Notes: generated by a model not told the origin, from the sequence alone. A stretch of DNA of 61,141 bases from UMGS1124 sp964417835 (GCA_964417835.1 CAYQJD010000002.1:1-61141), one strand, 5' to 3'; positions 1 to 9,332 are shown, numbered from the stretch's first letter. Program-made: numbers and translations.

Positions 1-5
1 GATAC

Positions 6-1388
6 ATGTATGATGGAAAACAAGTTTTAAGATTTTCAACAAAATATAAAAGCAAAGATTTATATAATATTGGACAAGAAATGACTATTCGAAAAGGTAC
101 TGGAAATTACGATAAAGAAAGAACTAAATTTAATATTCATTATAAAGATATAAATAGTTATAACTTATATCAAGAAGTTAAAAATATATTAAACGAAAAT
201 AATATAGAATTTTTAAATAAAACTAAAACAAATATGCTTAATGGTGTAACTATTACTAGTGGACCTGAATTTTTTATGGCTCTAGGTATGAAGTTCAAAG
301 AAAGTGGTAGATATTATCAATCAGGTGATAAAAAAGGTCAAGCTATTATGGTACCAGATATAAAAAATAAAAATGATATACCAAAAGAAATAACAAAATA
401 TTTTGATTGTTGTTACGACTTTATTAAAAAGAAATTTGGTGAAGAAAACATTGTTTTAGCACAAGTACATTATGATGAAGATACTCCTCACCTACAAGCT
501 TATTTCTTGCCTATTGTTAATTCAGTAAAAAGAAAATCATATTTAAAAGATGACAAGGGTAATGTTGTTAAAGAAGTTGCTATAGGAAAAGATGGTACTG
601 AAAAATTAGTACCAAAATTAAATAGAGATAAACAAGGTAAAATCATTTATGAAATAGTTAAAGGTAAATTTTTAAATAATGATCAATTATGGAAAGATTT
701 AGGTGGTAAAAGTTCATATGCTAATTTACAAAATGAATTTAATAAATTTATTACCGAAAAAGGATTTAGATTAGATAGAGGAAATATTGGAAGTAACAAG
801 ATTCATACTGATAAATTAGAGTACAAAAAAGCCCAATTAATAGCAGAATTAGATAATATTAAGAAAAATATTACATTATCCCAAGAAGAACTTAAAAAGG
901 CCGAAAATATACTTAAAAACAGCATAAATAATAACTCATTTGATGAAATAGATTTAAAGAAAAAATTTACTTGGTACGATACAAAAGATGTTGAAAAATT
1001 AATCGACTACTCTACTAAATTAAAACAATTAAATGATATATCAAAGTATAACTTAGAATCAGAACAACGCAAAAATTTTTCATTAAGTAAAGAAAACGAT
1101 TTTTATAGAAATAACAAAGAATTAATAAAAATAAAACAAGAGAATCATAAACAATATAGATCAAATAAAGATTTAGAATCAAATAATGATTTCTTACAAG
1201 ATTCTTTATTTGAAATAGCTAGAGCATTATCTAATACATTAAAAATTAAACCATATAAAAACATATCATCATATTTAAATTTAGCTAAACAAATTAATTA
1301 TTCTGCATCACATATTAATCACGAGATGGATGAAGCAGCAGATGAATTTAGTAAATTATTTAATAACGATGATGATAGAGAGTTATAG
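6..1388 (+). CDS. MobV/Pre-type plasmid mobilization relaxase, possibly 5' partial
   Basis: This 460-residue protein resembles Mob/Pre (MOBV) relaxases, which nick oriT and start conjugative mobilization. The seen support is an RKGTGNYDKERTKFN block near residues 29-43 and a metal-site motif HYDEDTPHLQ at about 155-164. Most family members have a third His where this protein has Gln164. The C-terminal third is highly charged and probably coiled coil. The frame is open to the window edge and only five bases precede the ATG, so the true start may lie upstream. It sits 15 bp before an integrase, as in integrative mobilizable elements. The family call is firm; activity is unknown. Confidence 0.8.
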   Translation: MYDGKQVLRFSTKYKSKDLYNIGQEMTIRKGTGNYDKERTKFNIHYKDINSYNLYQEVKNILNENNIEFLNKTKTNMLNGVTITSGPEFFMALGMKFKESGRYYQSGDKKGQAIMVPDIKNKNDIPKEITKYFDCCYDFIKKKFGEENIVLAQVHYDEDTPHLQAYFLPIVNSVKRKSYLKDDKGNVVKEVAIGKDGTEKLVPKLNRDKQGKIIYEIVKGKFLNNDQLWKDLGGKSSYANLQNEFNKFITEKGFRLDRGNIGSNKIHTDKLEYKKAQLIAELDNIKKNITLSQEELKKAENILKNSINNNSFDEIDLKKKFTWYDTKDVEKLIDYSTKLKQLNDISKYNLESEQRKNFSLSKENDFYRNNKELIKIKQENHKQYRSNKDLESNNDFLQDSLFEIARALSNTLKIKPYKNISSYLNLAKQINYSASHINHEMDEAADEFSKLFNNDDDREL

Positions 1389-1403
1389 AAAGGATGTGAT
1401 TAT

Positions 1404-2513
1404 ATGGCTGTATATAAAGCAGATAAGCCATTAAAAAATGGTAATATATGGATTTTCTTTACTAGATATACTGATTTATCTGGTAAAAGAAAAGCCTATA
1501 AATCAAAAAAATATGCTACTAAAAAAGAAGCACAAGAAGCCGAAAGATTATTTCTACAATCATTAGATTATGAAACCGTTAGTAAGGATATGACTTTTAG
1601 GGAGTTATACCAACATTATTATGACTATCAAAAAGATAAGGTTAAACAAACTACCATTAAAACTTATAAAGATAGAATTAAATATTTAGATATTCTAGGA
1701 GATATTAAAGTAGTAGATTTAAATATTAATCATATAGAACAATGGAAAAAGAAAATGTATGAATATAATATATCCAATTCTTATCGTAATATGAACTACA
1801 AATTATTAAAAGCAATTCTTAACTATGGTAGTAAATGGTATAACTTTAACTTCAATAGTGTCTATAATAAAATGACTAACTTTACTGATCCAAATGAAAT
1901 AAAAAAGGAAATGCAATTTTATACATTTGAAGAGTTTCAAAAATTTATTTCTGTAGAAGATGATTTGAAGTTCAGATGTATTTTTAAAACATTTTATTAT
2001 TGTGGGCTTCGTAAAGGGGAACTTAGAGGTCTTGCTTGGCGGGATTTAAATTTAGAAGATGGAATTTTAAATGTAAGACAAAATGTTGTATCTAATCATG
2101 TAACTGGGGTTAAATATATAGTAAGTTCCCCTAAAACTAAAAAAAGTGCAAGAACAATACCTATTCCTAAACACTTAGTAAAAGAATTAAAGGAATATAA
2201 AGAATCTTGTAAAAAGATTTATGGTTTTAACGAAGATTACTTTGTATTTGGACATGGTGATCCAATTAACAATGATCCTATTTATAAAAGGAATAAAAGA
2301 AATAGTGAATTAGCTAATCTTAAAAAAATTAGAATACACGATTTTAGACATAGTTGTGCTTCCCTACTCATTAATAATAATGCTAGTATTACTTTGGTAG
2401 CAAATTACTTAGGACATACTAAAATAGACGAAACATTAAATACATATTCACATATGTATAAGAATTCATTAAATAGTTTAATGGATATATTAAATAAACT
2501 TGAAGAGGACTAA
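1404..2513 (+). CDS. int: Tyrosine recombinase (integrase) of a mobilizable element
   Basis: This 369-residue site-specific recombinase should integrate and excise the element. The N-terminus (about 10-50) looks like the AP2-like arm-binding domain of Tn916-type integrases, followed by a SAM-like core-binding domain (about 63-160). All catalytic residues are visible: R203 in GLRKGELRG, K244, H312-x-x-R315 in IHDFRH, H338 in LGHTK and nucleophile Y348. It follows the relaxase by 15 bp with its own AGGATGTGAT ribosome site. An intrinsic terminator overlaps its stop codon. An intact integrase at this position suggests the element end lies just to the right, near 3.6-3.7 kb. Confidence 0.92.
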   Translation: MAVYKADKPLKNGNIWIFFTRYTDLSGKRKAYKSKKYATKKEAQEAERLFLQSLDYETVSKDMTFRELYQHYYDYQKDKVKQTTIKTYKDRIKYLDILGDIKVVDLNINHIEQWKKKMYEYNISNSYRNMNYKLLKAILNYGSKWYNFNFNSVYNKMTNFTDPNEIKKEMQFYTFEEFQKFISVEDDLKFRCIFKTFYYCGLRKGELRGLAWRDLNLEDGILNVRQNVVSNHVTGVKYIVSSPKTKKSARTIPIPKHLVKELKEYKESCKKIYGFNEDYFVFGHGDPINNDPIYKRNKRNSELANLKKIRIHDFRHSCASLLINNNASITLVANYLGHTKIDETLNTYSHMYKNSLNSLMDILNKLEED

Positions 2514-2545
2514 GCCTTAATTGGTTTGGTCCTCTTCTTTTTTTA
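2502..2545. terminator. Long-stem intrinsic terminator between convergent int and DUF3644 gene
   Basis: GAAGAGGAC (2502-2510) pairs with GTCCTCTTC (2529-2537), extended inward by six pairs including two G-U pairs, with a TTAATT loop. The plus strand then has eight T. The stem contains the stop codons of both convergent genes. It is a strong terminator for int and weaker in the minus direction, where no T-run follows. Confidence 0.85.
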
Positions 2546-3503
2546 TTTGCTCATAAACTTTATATATAAAATTAGAGTTATAGTAATATCTAGAAGTTCC
2601 TTTTCTATTTGGATCTAAATATCTAGCTTTACAACAAATTTCTTCTTCTTGTAACAAATTTTTAGCTTTATTAAATTTATCATTTATTTTTAAATTATAC
2701 TTTTTTTTTAAATTAGCAATCATAGTAGAAAAATCTAAAGGATACATTTTTTTAAACAATTCATCATTAATTTCAACATTAATTCTTTTACCCTCTTTGG
2801 CATATTGAATTAGCAAGGCTTCATCCGTCTCTACTTTAGTAAATTTTAGTTCCGTTTTTATGCAAACATCAAAATCGTCATTACCATCTGCTGCTGATGA
2901 TGCTAAATTAATATAATTTACAAAATTCTTTTGAGCAACCTCTAAATTTAATGACTCTACATTTTCATCGATTTCTGAAAAATTAATAGGTGTAATAAAA
3001 AAATTATAATTAGATAAATTAAAATTATTAAACCATTTTTCTATTAATCTATAATAGTTTTTCACAGCGGCTACACATATAGTATATAGTTTATATTTTA
3101 ATAGACTATTATTATTAAGAAAATGGACTGAATTATCTCTAATCTCTATCAACAATGAAATGTTTTCATATATATTTTGAGTAATTTTTTTCTGATTCTT
3201 CAATAAAGTCATAACATTCATTATTCCTCTGGTCATCGGTTCTCCTATTCTGTTTCTTTTAATATATTCTCTTTTACTAGATGAATCATCGGCTAATTTT
3301 TTCTTTTCATATACATATATGCTTCTAAGACTTTTGGTATCATCAACTATTTTAGCTTTAAATAATAATTCATACGCATTTATCATTAAAACAGAGAAAC
3401 TTTCTTCCCTATAATCAATATTTGGCTTGTTATATAATTCGACAGCTAATAAGGCAGCATCTAAAGACTTTTCTAATAACTTATAAGATGTTTTTTTTGA
3501 CAT
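2517..3503 (-). CDS. DUF3644-like HEPN-domain protein, putative defence RNase
   Basis: This 328-residue protein matches the DUF3644 pattern: an N-terminal helical block (LLEKSLDAALLAVELYNKP, then FSVLMINAYELLFKAKI) and an EIRDNSVHFL segment near residue 130 that fits the HEPN nuclease signature R-x4-H. HEPN proteins are commonly RNases in toxin-antitoxin or phage-defence systems, but the role here is inferred. I chose the ATG at 3503 because GGGGTGAT lies four bases upstream; an earlier in-frame ATG at 3533 lies inside a palindrome. It converges on int at the edge of the mobile element and is probably cargo. Confidence 0.7.
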   Translation of the reverse strand: MSKKTSYKLLEKSLDAALLAVELYNKPNIDYREESFSVLMINAYELLFKAKIVDDTKSLRSIYVYEKKKLADDSSSKREYIKRNRIGEPMTRGIMNVMTLLKNQKKITQNIYENISLLIEIRDNSVHFLNNNSLLKYKLYTICVAAVKNYYRLIEKWFNNFNLSNYNFFITPINFSEIDENVESLNLEVAQKNFVNYINLASSAADGNDDFDVCIKTELKFTKVETDEALLIQYAKEGKRINVEINDELFKKMYPLDFSTMIANLKKKYNLKINDKFNKAKNLLQEEEICCKARYLDPNRKGTSRYYYNSNFIYKVYEQIKKEEDQTN

Positions 3504-3519
3504 AATATCACCCCAAATC

Positions 3520-3549
3520 AAAAAAGATATCATAATTTTAATGATATCT
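3520..3549 (-). promoter_or_regulatory. Terminator-like leader hairpin upstream of the DUF3644 gene
   Basis: Read on the minus strand, AGATATCAT, a 7-base loop and ATGATATCT form a perfect 9-bp hairpin followed at once by TTTTTT, only about 15 bases before the ribosome site. A TATAAT-like -10 lies about 20 bases upstream (near 3563-3568), so the hairpin would form at the very start of the transcript. It could be an attenuator or an operator for an autoregulator. Confidence 0.5.
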
Positions 3550-3613
3550 AAGCTATTTTAATTATACAACTTTTTCTTGCTTTTTCCTATAAAATCAATG
3601 TTTTTTCTTAAAA

Positions 3614-3633
3614 TTGCAACCTATTTGCAACCT
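3614..3633 (+). repeat. Tandem TTGCAACCT direct repeats, candidate integrase arm sites
   Basis: TTGCAACCT occurs at 3614-3622 and again at 3625-3633, one helical turn apart, in the non-coding stretch between the element and recG. Integrases with an AP2-like N-terminal domain bind short direct repeats near the element ends. This placement fits an arm-binding site, but no binding is shown by the sequence alone. Confidence 0.35.
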
Positions 3634-3671
3634 TTTTAAATGTATAAATCAAAGAAACCCTTTAAATACAA

Positions 3672-3768
3672 ACAAAAATGGAGCCATAAGGCTCCTTCAG
3701 GGGGTTTTGGTTGATACACTCTAACTACAATGTCGTTAGAGATATCTGCATGATATTATATCATGCCT
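3672..3768 (-). ncRNA. Candidate small RNA 1, C-rich linker, left of recG
   Basis: No ORF lies here, but the minus strand has a perfect -35 TTGACA (3798-3803), a 17-bp spacer and TAAAAT (3775-3780). Downstream are an 8-bp hairpin (3748-3766), a 7-bp hairpin (3719-3741), a single-stranded linker containing AACCAAAACCCCCTGA, and a GGAGCC/GGCTCC terminator hairpin (3680-3695) followed by ATTTTTG. The predicted RNA is about 97 nt. The layout resembles C-rich Firmicutes small RNAs that pair with ribosome sites. It also lies where the integrated element ends. Confidence 0.55.
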
Positions 3769-3890
3769 ATAATCATTTTATAATTATTTTTATTCTTTGT
3801 CAATTAAATATTAAAGTTTTTTTTAAAACTTTTTGGCTTAATTAATTTTATAAAAGTTTGAATAAAAATAATTATTCATTAACAATTTTT

Positions 3891-5870
3891 TTAGTTTGTA
3901 ATAGAAACAGATTTTAATAAATTAATATAATAATCTTCTTGAATTCCATTATTTAAAAAATCGATTGAATCTTTATTAGCTTGTTTTAAAATATTAAAAT
4001 CTCTTTTTATATCAGCCATCTTAAATTTCAATTCACCACTTTGTTTTGTACCAAAAAGATTACCACTTCCTCGTAATTCAAAGTCTTTTTCAGATATATA
4101 AAATCCATCATTTGAGGTTTCTAATATTTTAAGTCTATCAATATCATAATTGCTTATTAATAAACAATATGAATCCAAATCATTTCTACCTACCCGACCT
4201 CTTAGTTGGTGAAGCGTTGATAACCCAAATCTTTCTGCATTAAATATAACAATACATGTTGCATTTTTTACATCAACACCAACTTCAACTACAGTTGTTG
4301 CAATTAAAACTTTAGTATCCCCATTTTTGAAATTATTCATAATAATCTCTTTATCTTTATTTTTTAATTTTCCATGAATTATATCTATTTGAATTTTATT
4401 GTTAAAAGCTAAATTTAATTTTTCTTTTAATTTATTTACATCATATAAATTGCTTTCATTTTTATCGTCAACAAGTGATGATACCACATAGATTTGATGG
4501 CCTTTTTTTAATTCACTTAGCATTATTTCTAAACATTCTTTTATTTCATTTTCTTTATAAAGTTTAGTTTTTATTTCTTTACGTCCAGATGGTTTGGTTT
4601 TTATTTCTGAAATATCCATATCACCAAAGATTGTTAATGCATATGTTCTTGGTATAGGAGTTGCTGACATATATAAAACGTTGGCATTTTCTCCTTTAGC
4701 CTGAAGATTATGTCTTTGTTTTACTCCAAATCTATGTTGTTCATCAGTAATAATAAGACCTAATTTATTAAATATTACTTCTTCATTGATAATAGAATGA
4801 GTTCCTATAATACAATCTATTTTGTTTTCTTTTAAATCATTGATTAACTGTCTTCTTTTACTTTTAGAAGTGCTTGAGGTTAAAATTTCAACTTTAATGT
4901 CTTTAAATAATTTCTTCATATTTTCAAAATGTTGATATACTAATATTTCTGTTGGAGCTAAAAATGCAGATTGAAATCCAGTAAGGTAATTTGCATATAT
5001 TGCTAGAAAAGCAACTATGGTTTTTCCACTTCCTACATCCCCTACAATAATTCTGTTCATCACTTTTGAAGAACCAAAGTCTTCTAGTATGTCATTTATT
5101 GCTTTTGTTTGATCTTTTGTTAGTTGAAATGGAAGGCTTGCTATTGTTTTATTAAATATATCCATATCTAACTTTCTTTTATTTAAAACTACATTCTCAT
5201 TTCTTTTGATTTTTAAATAGTTAATTTTTAACATAAATTCAAAAAATTCTTTATATATAAAAACTAATTTTGCTTGTTTTAGTTTTTTTATATCTTTTGG
5301 ATTATGAATTTCTATAAGTGCATCTCTTTCTGAAATAAATTTATATTTAGTAGTTATATAATCTGGTAAGGTGTTTTTTATCTTGCAATAAGATAAAGCT
5401 TTATTTATAAGCTTATTTATTGATTTATTTTTTATACTTCCAATCGGATGATAAACAGGTTCTATCACTTCTTTTTTTAACGGTTCTAATAATATATTGT
5501 TGACACTAAAAGTATTTTTATTTTTATCATATCTTCCTGTAATACATATTTCTTTACCAACTATCAATTTGTTTTTTAAATATCCTCTATTAAATAGAAT
5601 AACATTTATTAATTTATTAGAAGTTAAAAGTCGAAAAGTTAAGTAATTAAAATTTCTTTTTATATAAACTATCTTAGGCACTGAATCAATCACACCATTA
5701 ATTGTTAATCTATTAAATTGCTCTGGTTGTGATTGATTTATATCTTGAGGACAATAAAAATTATATTTATATGGTAAATATTCTATTAAATCATTCACAG
5801 TAAATATATCTATTTTTTTAAATTCGTTAATAATTTTTTCTCCAATTCCTGGTATGTGTTCTAGATTCAT
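3891..5870 (-). CDS. recG: ATP-dependent DNA helicase RecG
   Basis: RecG (659 aa, slightly short of the usual about 680) remodels stalled replication forks and recombination junctions. The N-terminal wedge/OB region covers about 1-150. Helicase motifs follow: Walker A GDVGSGKT at 277-284, a DEQH box in IITDEQHRFG near 375, SATPIPRT, and HQLRGRVGRND in motif VI. AAGGAG lies seven bases before the ATG. It stands alone between two candidate small RNA genes rather than in its usual fatty-acid or ribosomal-protein neighbourhood. Confidence 0.97.
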   Translation of the reverse strand: MNLEHIPGIGEKIINEFKKIDIFTVNDLIEYLPYKYNFYCPQDINQSQPEQFNRLTINGVIDSVPKIVYIKRNFNYLTFRLLTSNKLINVILFNRGYLKNKLIVGKEICITGRYDKNKNTFSVNNILLEPLKKEVIEPVYHPIGSIKNKSINKLINKALSYCKIKNTLPDYITTKYKFISERDALIEIHNPKDIKKLKQAKLVFIYKEFFEFMLKINYLKIKRNENVVLNKRKLDMDIFNKTIASLPFQLTKDQTKAINDILEDFGSSKVMNRIIVGDVGSGKTIVAFLAIYANYLTGFQSAFLAPTEILVYQHFENMKKLFKDIKVEILTSSTSKSKRRQLINDLKENKIDCIIGTHSIINEEVIFNKLGLIITDEQHRFGVKQRHNLQAKGENANVLYMSATPIPRTYALTIFGDMDISEIKTKPSGRKEIKTKLYKENEIKECLEIMLSELKKGHQIYVVSSLVDDKNESNLYDVNKLKEKLNLAFNNKIQIDIIHGKLKNKDKEIIMNNFKNGDTKVLIATTVVEVGVDVKNATCIVIFNAERFGLSTLHQLRGRVGRNDLDSYCLLISNYDIDRLKILETSNDGFYISEKDFELRGSGNLFGTKQSGELKFKMADIKRDFNILKQANKDSIDFLNNGIQEDYYINLLKSVSITN

Positions 5871-5944
5871 AAATACTCCTTAATTTTTTTTATTTTTTCT
5901 TAAAAAAGTGTTGACAAAACATTATTTTTCAATTAGTATATGAA

Positions 5945-6040
5945 GTACCAATTCACTTTGAAAGCGAATTGGTGCTAGTATCACACTAGCCAACCCCTTT
6001 TTATTCTTTGAAGTTGTCTCAGGGGGCAACTTCTTTTTTT
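5945..6040 (+). ncRNA. Candidate small RNA 2, C-rich linker, right of recG
   Basis: On the plus strand TTGACA (5911-5916), a 17-bp spacer and TAGTAT (5934-5939) form a near-consensus promoter. Transcription from about 5945 gives an 8-bp hairpin (5947-5973), a 6-bp hairpin GCTAGT/ACTAGC (5974-5990), a linker CCAACCCCTTTTTATTC, and a 7-bp terminator stem (6010-6033) followed by seven T. No open reading frame of note is present. The order of parts is the same as in the candidate at 3672-3768. The terminator T-run overlaps the nifJ stop codon, so the two transcripts converge. Confidence 0.6.
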
Positions 6041-9000
6041 ATATTAAATTTTTATAATATTCATATCTTTTTATGGCATATTCTTTTTGTTCATTTAAAA
6101 GAGTTTTTGCTAATTTTTCATTTTTTAATTTTAAAGAGTTATATCTTACTTCATTATTTAAAAATTGTCCATATTTTTCAAAGTTGGGCTCTTTAGAATC
6201 TATATATAAAGTGTTATTTTTATATCTCATTAATATATTATAACCACATTCAACAGATAATTTTTCCTGTTCAATAGAATTTATTAGCCCACCTTTAATT
6301 CCGTGTTCGATGCATGGCGAATAAGCAATTATGATTGATGGACCATTATGTTCTTCTGCTTCCATAAAACTTTTTATTGTTTGCATTGGATCTGCTCCCA
6401 AGCATACACTGGCCACATATATATTTTCATAGCAAGTTGCAATTTTAAATAAATCCTTTTTATTAGTAACTTTCCCATTACTTGCAAATTTAGTTACAGA
6501 GCCTTTTTTTGTAGATTTAGATGCTTGTCCTCCAGTATTAGAATAAACTTCTGTATCCAATATTAAAATATTAATGTTTTCATTCGATGATAAAATTTGA
6601 TCAATACCATTATATCCAATATCATATGCCCAACCATCGCCTCCAATACACCAAACACTTCTTGCTTCAATATAATTTATAAGATTTTTATCAAAATTTG
6701 TTTTGGTAAGTTTTTCTCTAATGTCTTTTGTAATTTCATAATTGTCTTTATTTTCAAGCCATTCTTTAAATAAAGGATTTTTTTTATCCAAATTCATAAT
6801 ATTTTCTATCTCTAATTGTTTTTGTTTATAGGATTTATATATTCCAAAACCAAATTCAGCATTATCTTCAAATAAACTATTTGCCCATGGAATATTATAT
6901 GGTGTACTTGGGCATGATGCTCCATAAATACTCGAACATCCTGTTGCGTTGGCTATAATCAGTTTATGTCCAAATAATTGTGTTAGTAGCTTTATATATG
7001 GCGTTTCTCCACAACCCGCGCAAGCACCAGAAAATTCAAATAATGATTTTTTAAATTGACTTCCCTTAATAGTCGTAATTGGAAGATTAGAACTATTTTC
7101 AAAATTATTGAAAACTTCTGTTTCTAAAGATGAAAGTTTACAAGTTTCTCCTAATTTTAAAGCTTTTCTCCCAGCTTTTCCAGGACAAATTTGTACACAC
7201 AATCCACATCCAGTACAATCTTCTTTGCTTATTAAAATAGAAAAGTTTTTATCTGTTGCCAATTCTTTAATACTTTCTATGTTTTTAGAGCTGTCTAAAA
7301 CAGGTCTGATTACAGCGTGAGGACAAACTAAGGAGCATAAACCACACTGTATACAATTTTCTTTAATCCAATGCGCAGAATATTTTGATAATGATCTTTT
7401 CTCATCTTTTGAATTGCCTCCAGGTAATATACCAGTACATAAGTTAAAAAGTTCAGAAGTGGATAAATCATTTCCTAATCCTATATTTAACTTTTCTATA
7501 ATATTTAAATTCTTTTTTAAATCTGTTGTTCTTTTAGTGTTAATATTAACTTTAACTAAAGATATATTTTCTATTGCTCTAATATTTGAATTTATGATTT
7601 CTTTCCCTTTTGATTTGAATCTTTCTCTTATTAGATCTATAAGTATATTTTTGTAATTTGGAATATTTAATTTATTTAAAATTATACTTTCAATTATAAT
7701 GCCTATTCTTCCTGGGATACCATTTTCAATAGAAATTTTGTCTGCATTTATAGTAAATACATTTATATTTTTTTTATTTATAATTTCTTTATTATCATTT
7801 GACAAAAATAAATTCAATTCTTTTTCAGATTTTGGTGAGTTAATTATAAGGATTCCATTATTTACAATATTTTTTAATAAATCATATTTATTTAAATAAA
7901 TGTCTTTAGTTACTATTATTATTTTAGGGCTCTCAATATAATAAGGAGCTTCAATTTTTTTATCTTTAAATCTCAAATGAGAAACAGTAAGGCCTCCACT
8001 TTTCTTTGAATCATATTCAAAATATCCTTGAACATATTTATCTCGACCTATTATTTTTAATAAATCTTTTGACGCCCCAACTGATCCGTCAGACCCATAG
8101 CCATAAATTTTAATTTCTTCACATTGCAAGTCAAAATTATATTTAAAATTTTGCAAACTAGTTTTATTTAAATCATCTTTTATACCTATTGTAAAATTAT
8201 TTTTTAAATCTAAAGAAAGCATTTTATATACATTATATATATCATTGGGACTAGTATTTTTACCACCTAATCCATATCTTCCTCCAACTATGTTAATATC
8301 TTTATCTTTTAAAGCAGCTAGTATATCAAGATATAAAGGTGATCCTAAACTGCCCGCTTCATTAGTTCTATCTAATACCGCAATATTTTTGACTGTTGAT
8401 GGTAAAACATCAATAAAATGTTCTACGCTAAATGGCCTATACAAATGCACTTCAATTAATCCGACTGTATTAACATCATCAACAACATGTTTAATCGTTT
8501 CATTAACTGATCCCATTGCAATAATTACATTTTGAGCATCTTTATTACCATAATAATTAAAGAGTTTATAATTTGTTCCCATAATTTTGTTAATTTCATT
8601 CATATATTTTTCGACTACATAAGGGATTTTGTTATAAAAATTATTCCTTGCTTCAGTACATTGAAAATATATATCTTCGTTCTGAGCCGAACCTCTGGTT
8701 ATAATATTAGAAGGATTTAAAGCATTATTTTTAAAATTTGTAATTTTATCGTATGGTATTATTTTTTTTAACTTATCATAATTTAATTCTTCAATTTTAT
8801 TAATTTCGTGACTAGTTCTAAATCCATCAAAAAAGTGTAAAAAAGGAGCCGAAGCATTTAAACTTGATAAATGCGCTACAGCAGCTAAGTCTTGCGCTTC
8901 TTGAACGTTATTTGACGCCAGGATACAAAAACCAGTTTTACTTGCAGCATATATATCTTGATGGTCCCCTTGAATATTTAAAGCATGAGTAGCTAATGCT

Positions 9001-9332
9001 CTAGAAGCTACATGTATTACACAAGGTAGCATTTCTCCTGCGATTTTATACATGTTTGGTATCATTAAAAGTAATCCTTGACTTGATGTAAAAGTAGTTG
9101 CAATAGTTCCAGAAATTAAAGCTCCATGCAATGCACCAGCTACACCTGCCTCGCTTTGCATTTCAATAACATCTGTTATTTTATCATATAAGTTTAAAAA
9201 ATTAGAATTTTTAAGCTCATCTGCTCTGGATGCCATTGGACTAGAAGGAGTTATTGGATATATAAAGCTCATTTCACTAAATTTATAAGCTACATTTGCA
9301 CAAGCATTATTTCCGTCAGTAATACTATACAT
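6039..9332 (-). CDS. nifJ: Pyruvate:ferredoxin (flavodoxin) oxidoreductase
   Basis: This single-chain PFOR (1097 aa, a little shorter than the usual about 1170-1200) oxidises pyruvate to acetyl-CoA and CO2, passing electrons to ferredoxin in anaerobes. Domains in order: N-terminal pyruvate-binding domain (YPITPSSPMA near residue 25), domain II, gamma domain (GYGSDGSVGASKD), two 4Fe-4S motifs (CIQCGLCSLVCP near 657 and CTGCGLCVQICP near 702), and a C-terminal thiamine diphosphate domain (GDGWAYDIGYNG near 899, then YSNTGGQASKST). It is monocistronic, followed by the spoIIQ-like cluster upstream on the same strand. It is a strong marker of anaerobic metabolism. Confidence 0.97.
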   Translation of the reverse strand: MYSITDGNNACANVAYKFSEMSFIYPITPSSPMASRADELKNSNFLNLYDKITDVIEMQSEAGVAGALHGALISGTIATTFTSSQGLLLMIPNMYKIAGEMLPCVIHVASRALATHALNIQGDHQDIYAASKTGFCILASNNVQEAQDLAAVAHLSSLNASAPFLHFFDGFRTSHEINKIEELNYDKLKKIIPYDKITNFKNNALNPSNIITRGSAQNEDIYFQCTEARNNFYNKIPYVVEKYMNEINKIMGTNYKLFNYYGNKDAQNVIIAMGSVNETIKHVVDDVNTVGLIEVHLYRPFSVEHFIDVLPSTVKNIAVLDRTNEAGSLGSPLYLDILAALKDKDINIVGGRYGLGGKNTSPNDIYNVYKMLSLDLKNNFTIGIKDDLNKTSLQNFKYNFDLQCEEIKIYGYGSDGSVGASKDLLKIIGRDKYVQGYFEYDSKKSGGLTVSHLRFKDKKIEAPYYIESPKIIIVTKDIYLNKYDLLKNIVNNGILIINSPKSEKELNLFLSNDNKEIINKKNINVFTINADKISIENGIPGRIGIIIESIILNKLNIPNYKNILIDLIRERFKSKGKEIINSNIRAIENISLVKVNINTKRTTDLKKNLNIIEKLNIGLGNDLSTSELFNLCTGILPGGNSKDEKRSLSKYSAHWIKENCIQCGLCSLVCPHAVIRPVLDSSKNIESIKELATDKNFSILISKEDCTGCGLCVQICPGKAGRKALKLGETCKLSSLETEVFNNFENSSNLPITTIKGSQFKKSLFEFSGACAGCGETPYIKLLTQLFGHKLIIANATGCSSIYGASCPSTPYNIPWANSLFEDNAEFGFGIYKSYKQKQLEIENIMNLDKKNPLFKEWLENKDNYEITKDIREKLTKTNFDKNLINYIEARSVWCIGGDGWAYDIGYNGIDQILSSNENINILILDTEVYSNTGGQASKSTKKGSVTKFASNGKVTNKKDLFKIATCYENIYVASVCLGADPMQTIKSFMEAEEHNGPSIIIAYSPCIEHGIKGGLINSIEQEKLSVECGYNILMRYKNNTLYIDSKEPNFEKYGQFLNNEVRYNSLKLKNEKLAKTLLNEQKEYAIKRYEYYKNLI

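Noticed and set aside
3614..3633. CRISPR-like repeat
   Set aside because: Two 9-base copies only, 11 bases apart; no array, spacers or cas genes in the window.
6039..9332. Several plus-strand open frames of 60-100 codons opposite nifJ
   Set aside because: No ribosome sites, no family resemblance, and low-complexity hydrophobic translations; they mirror the real gene on the other strand.
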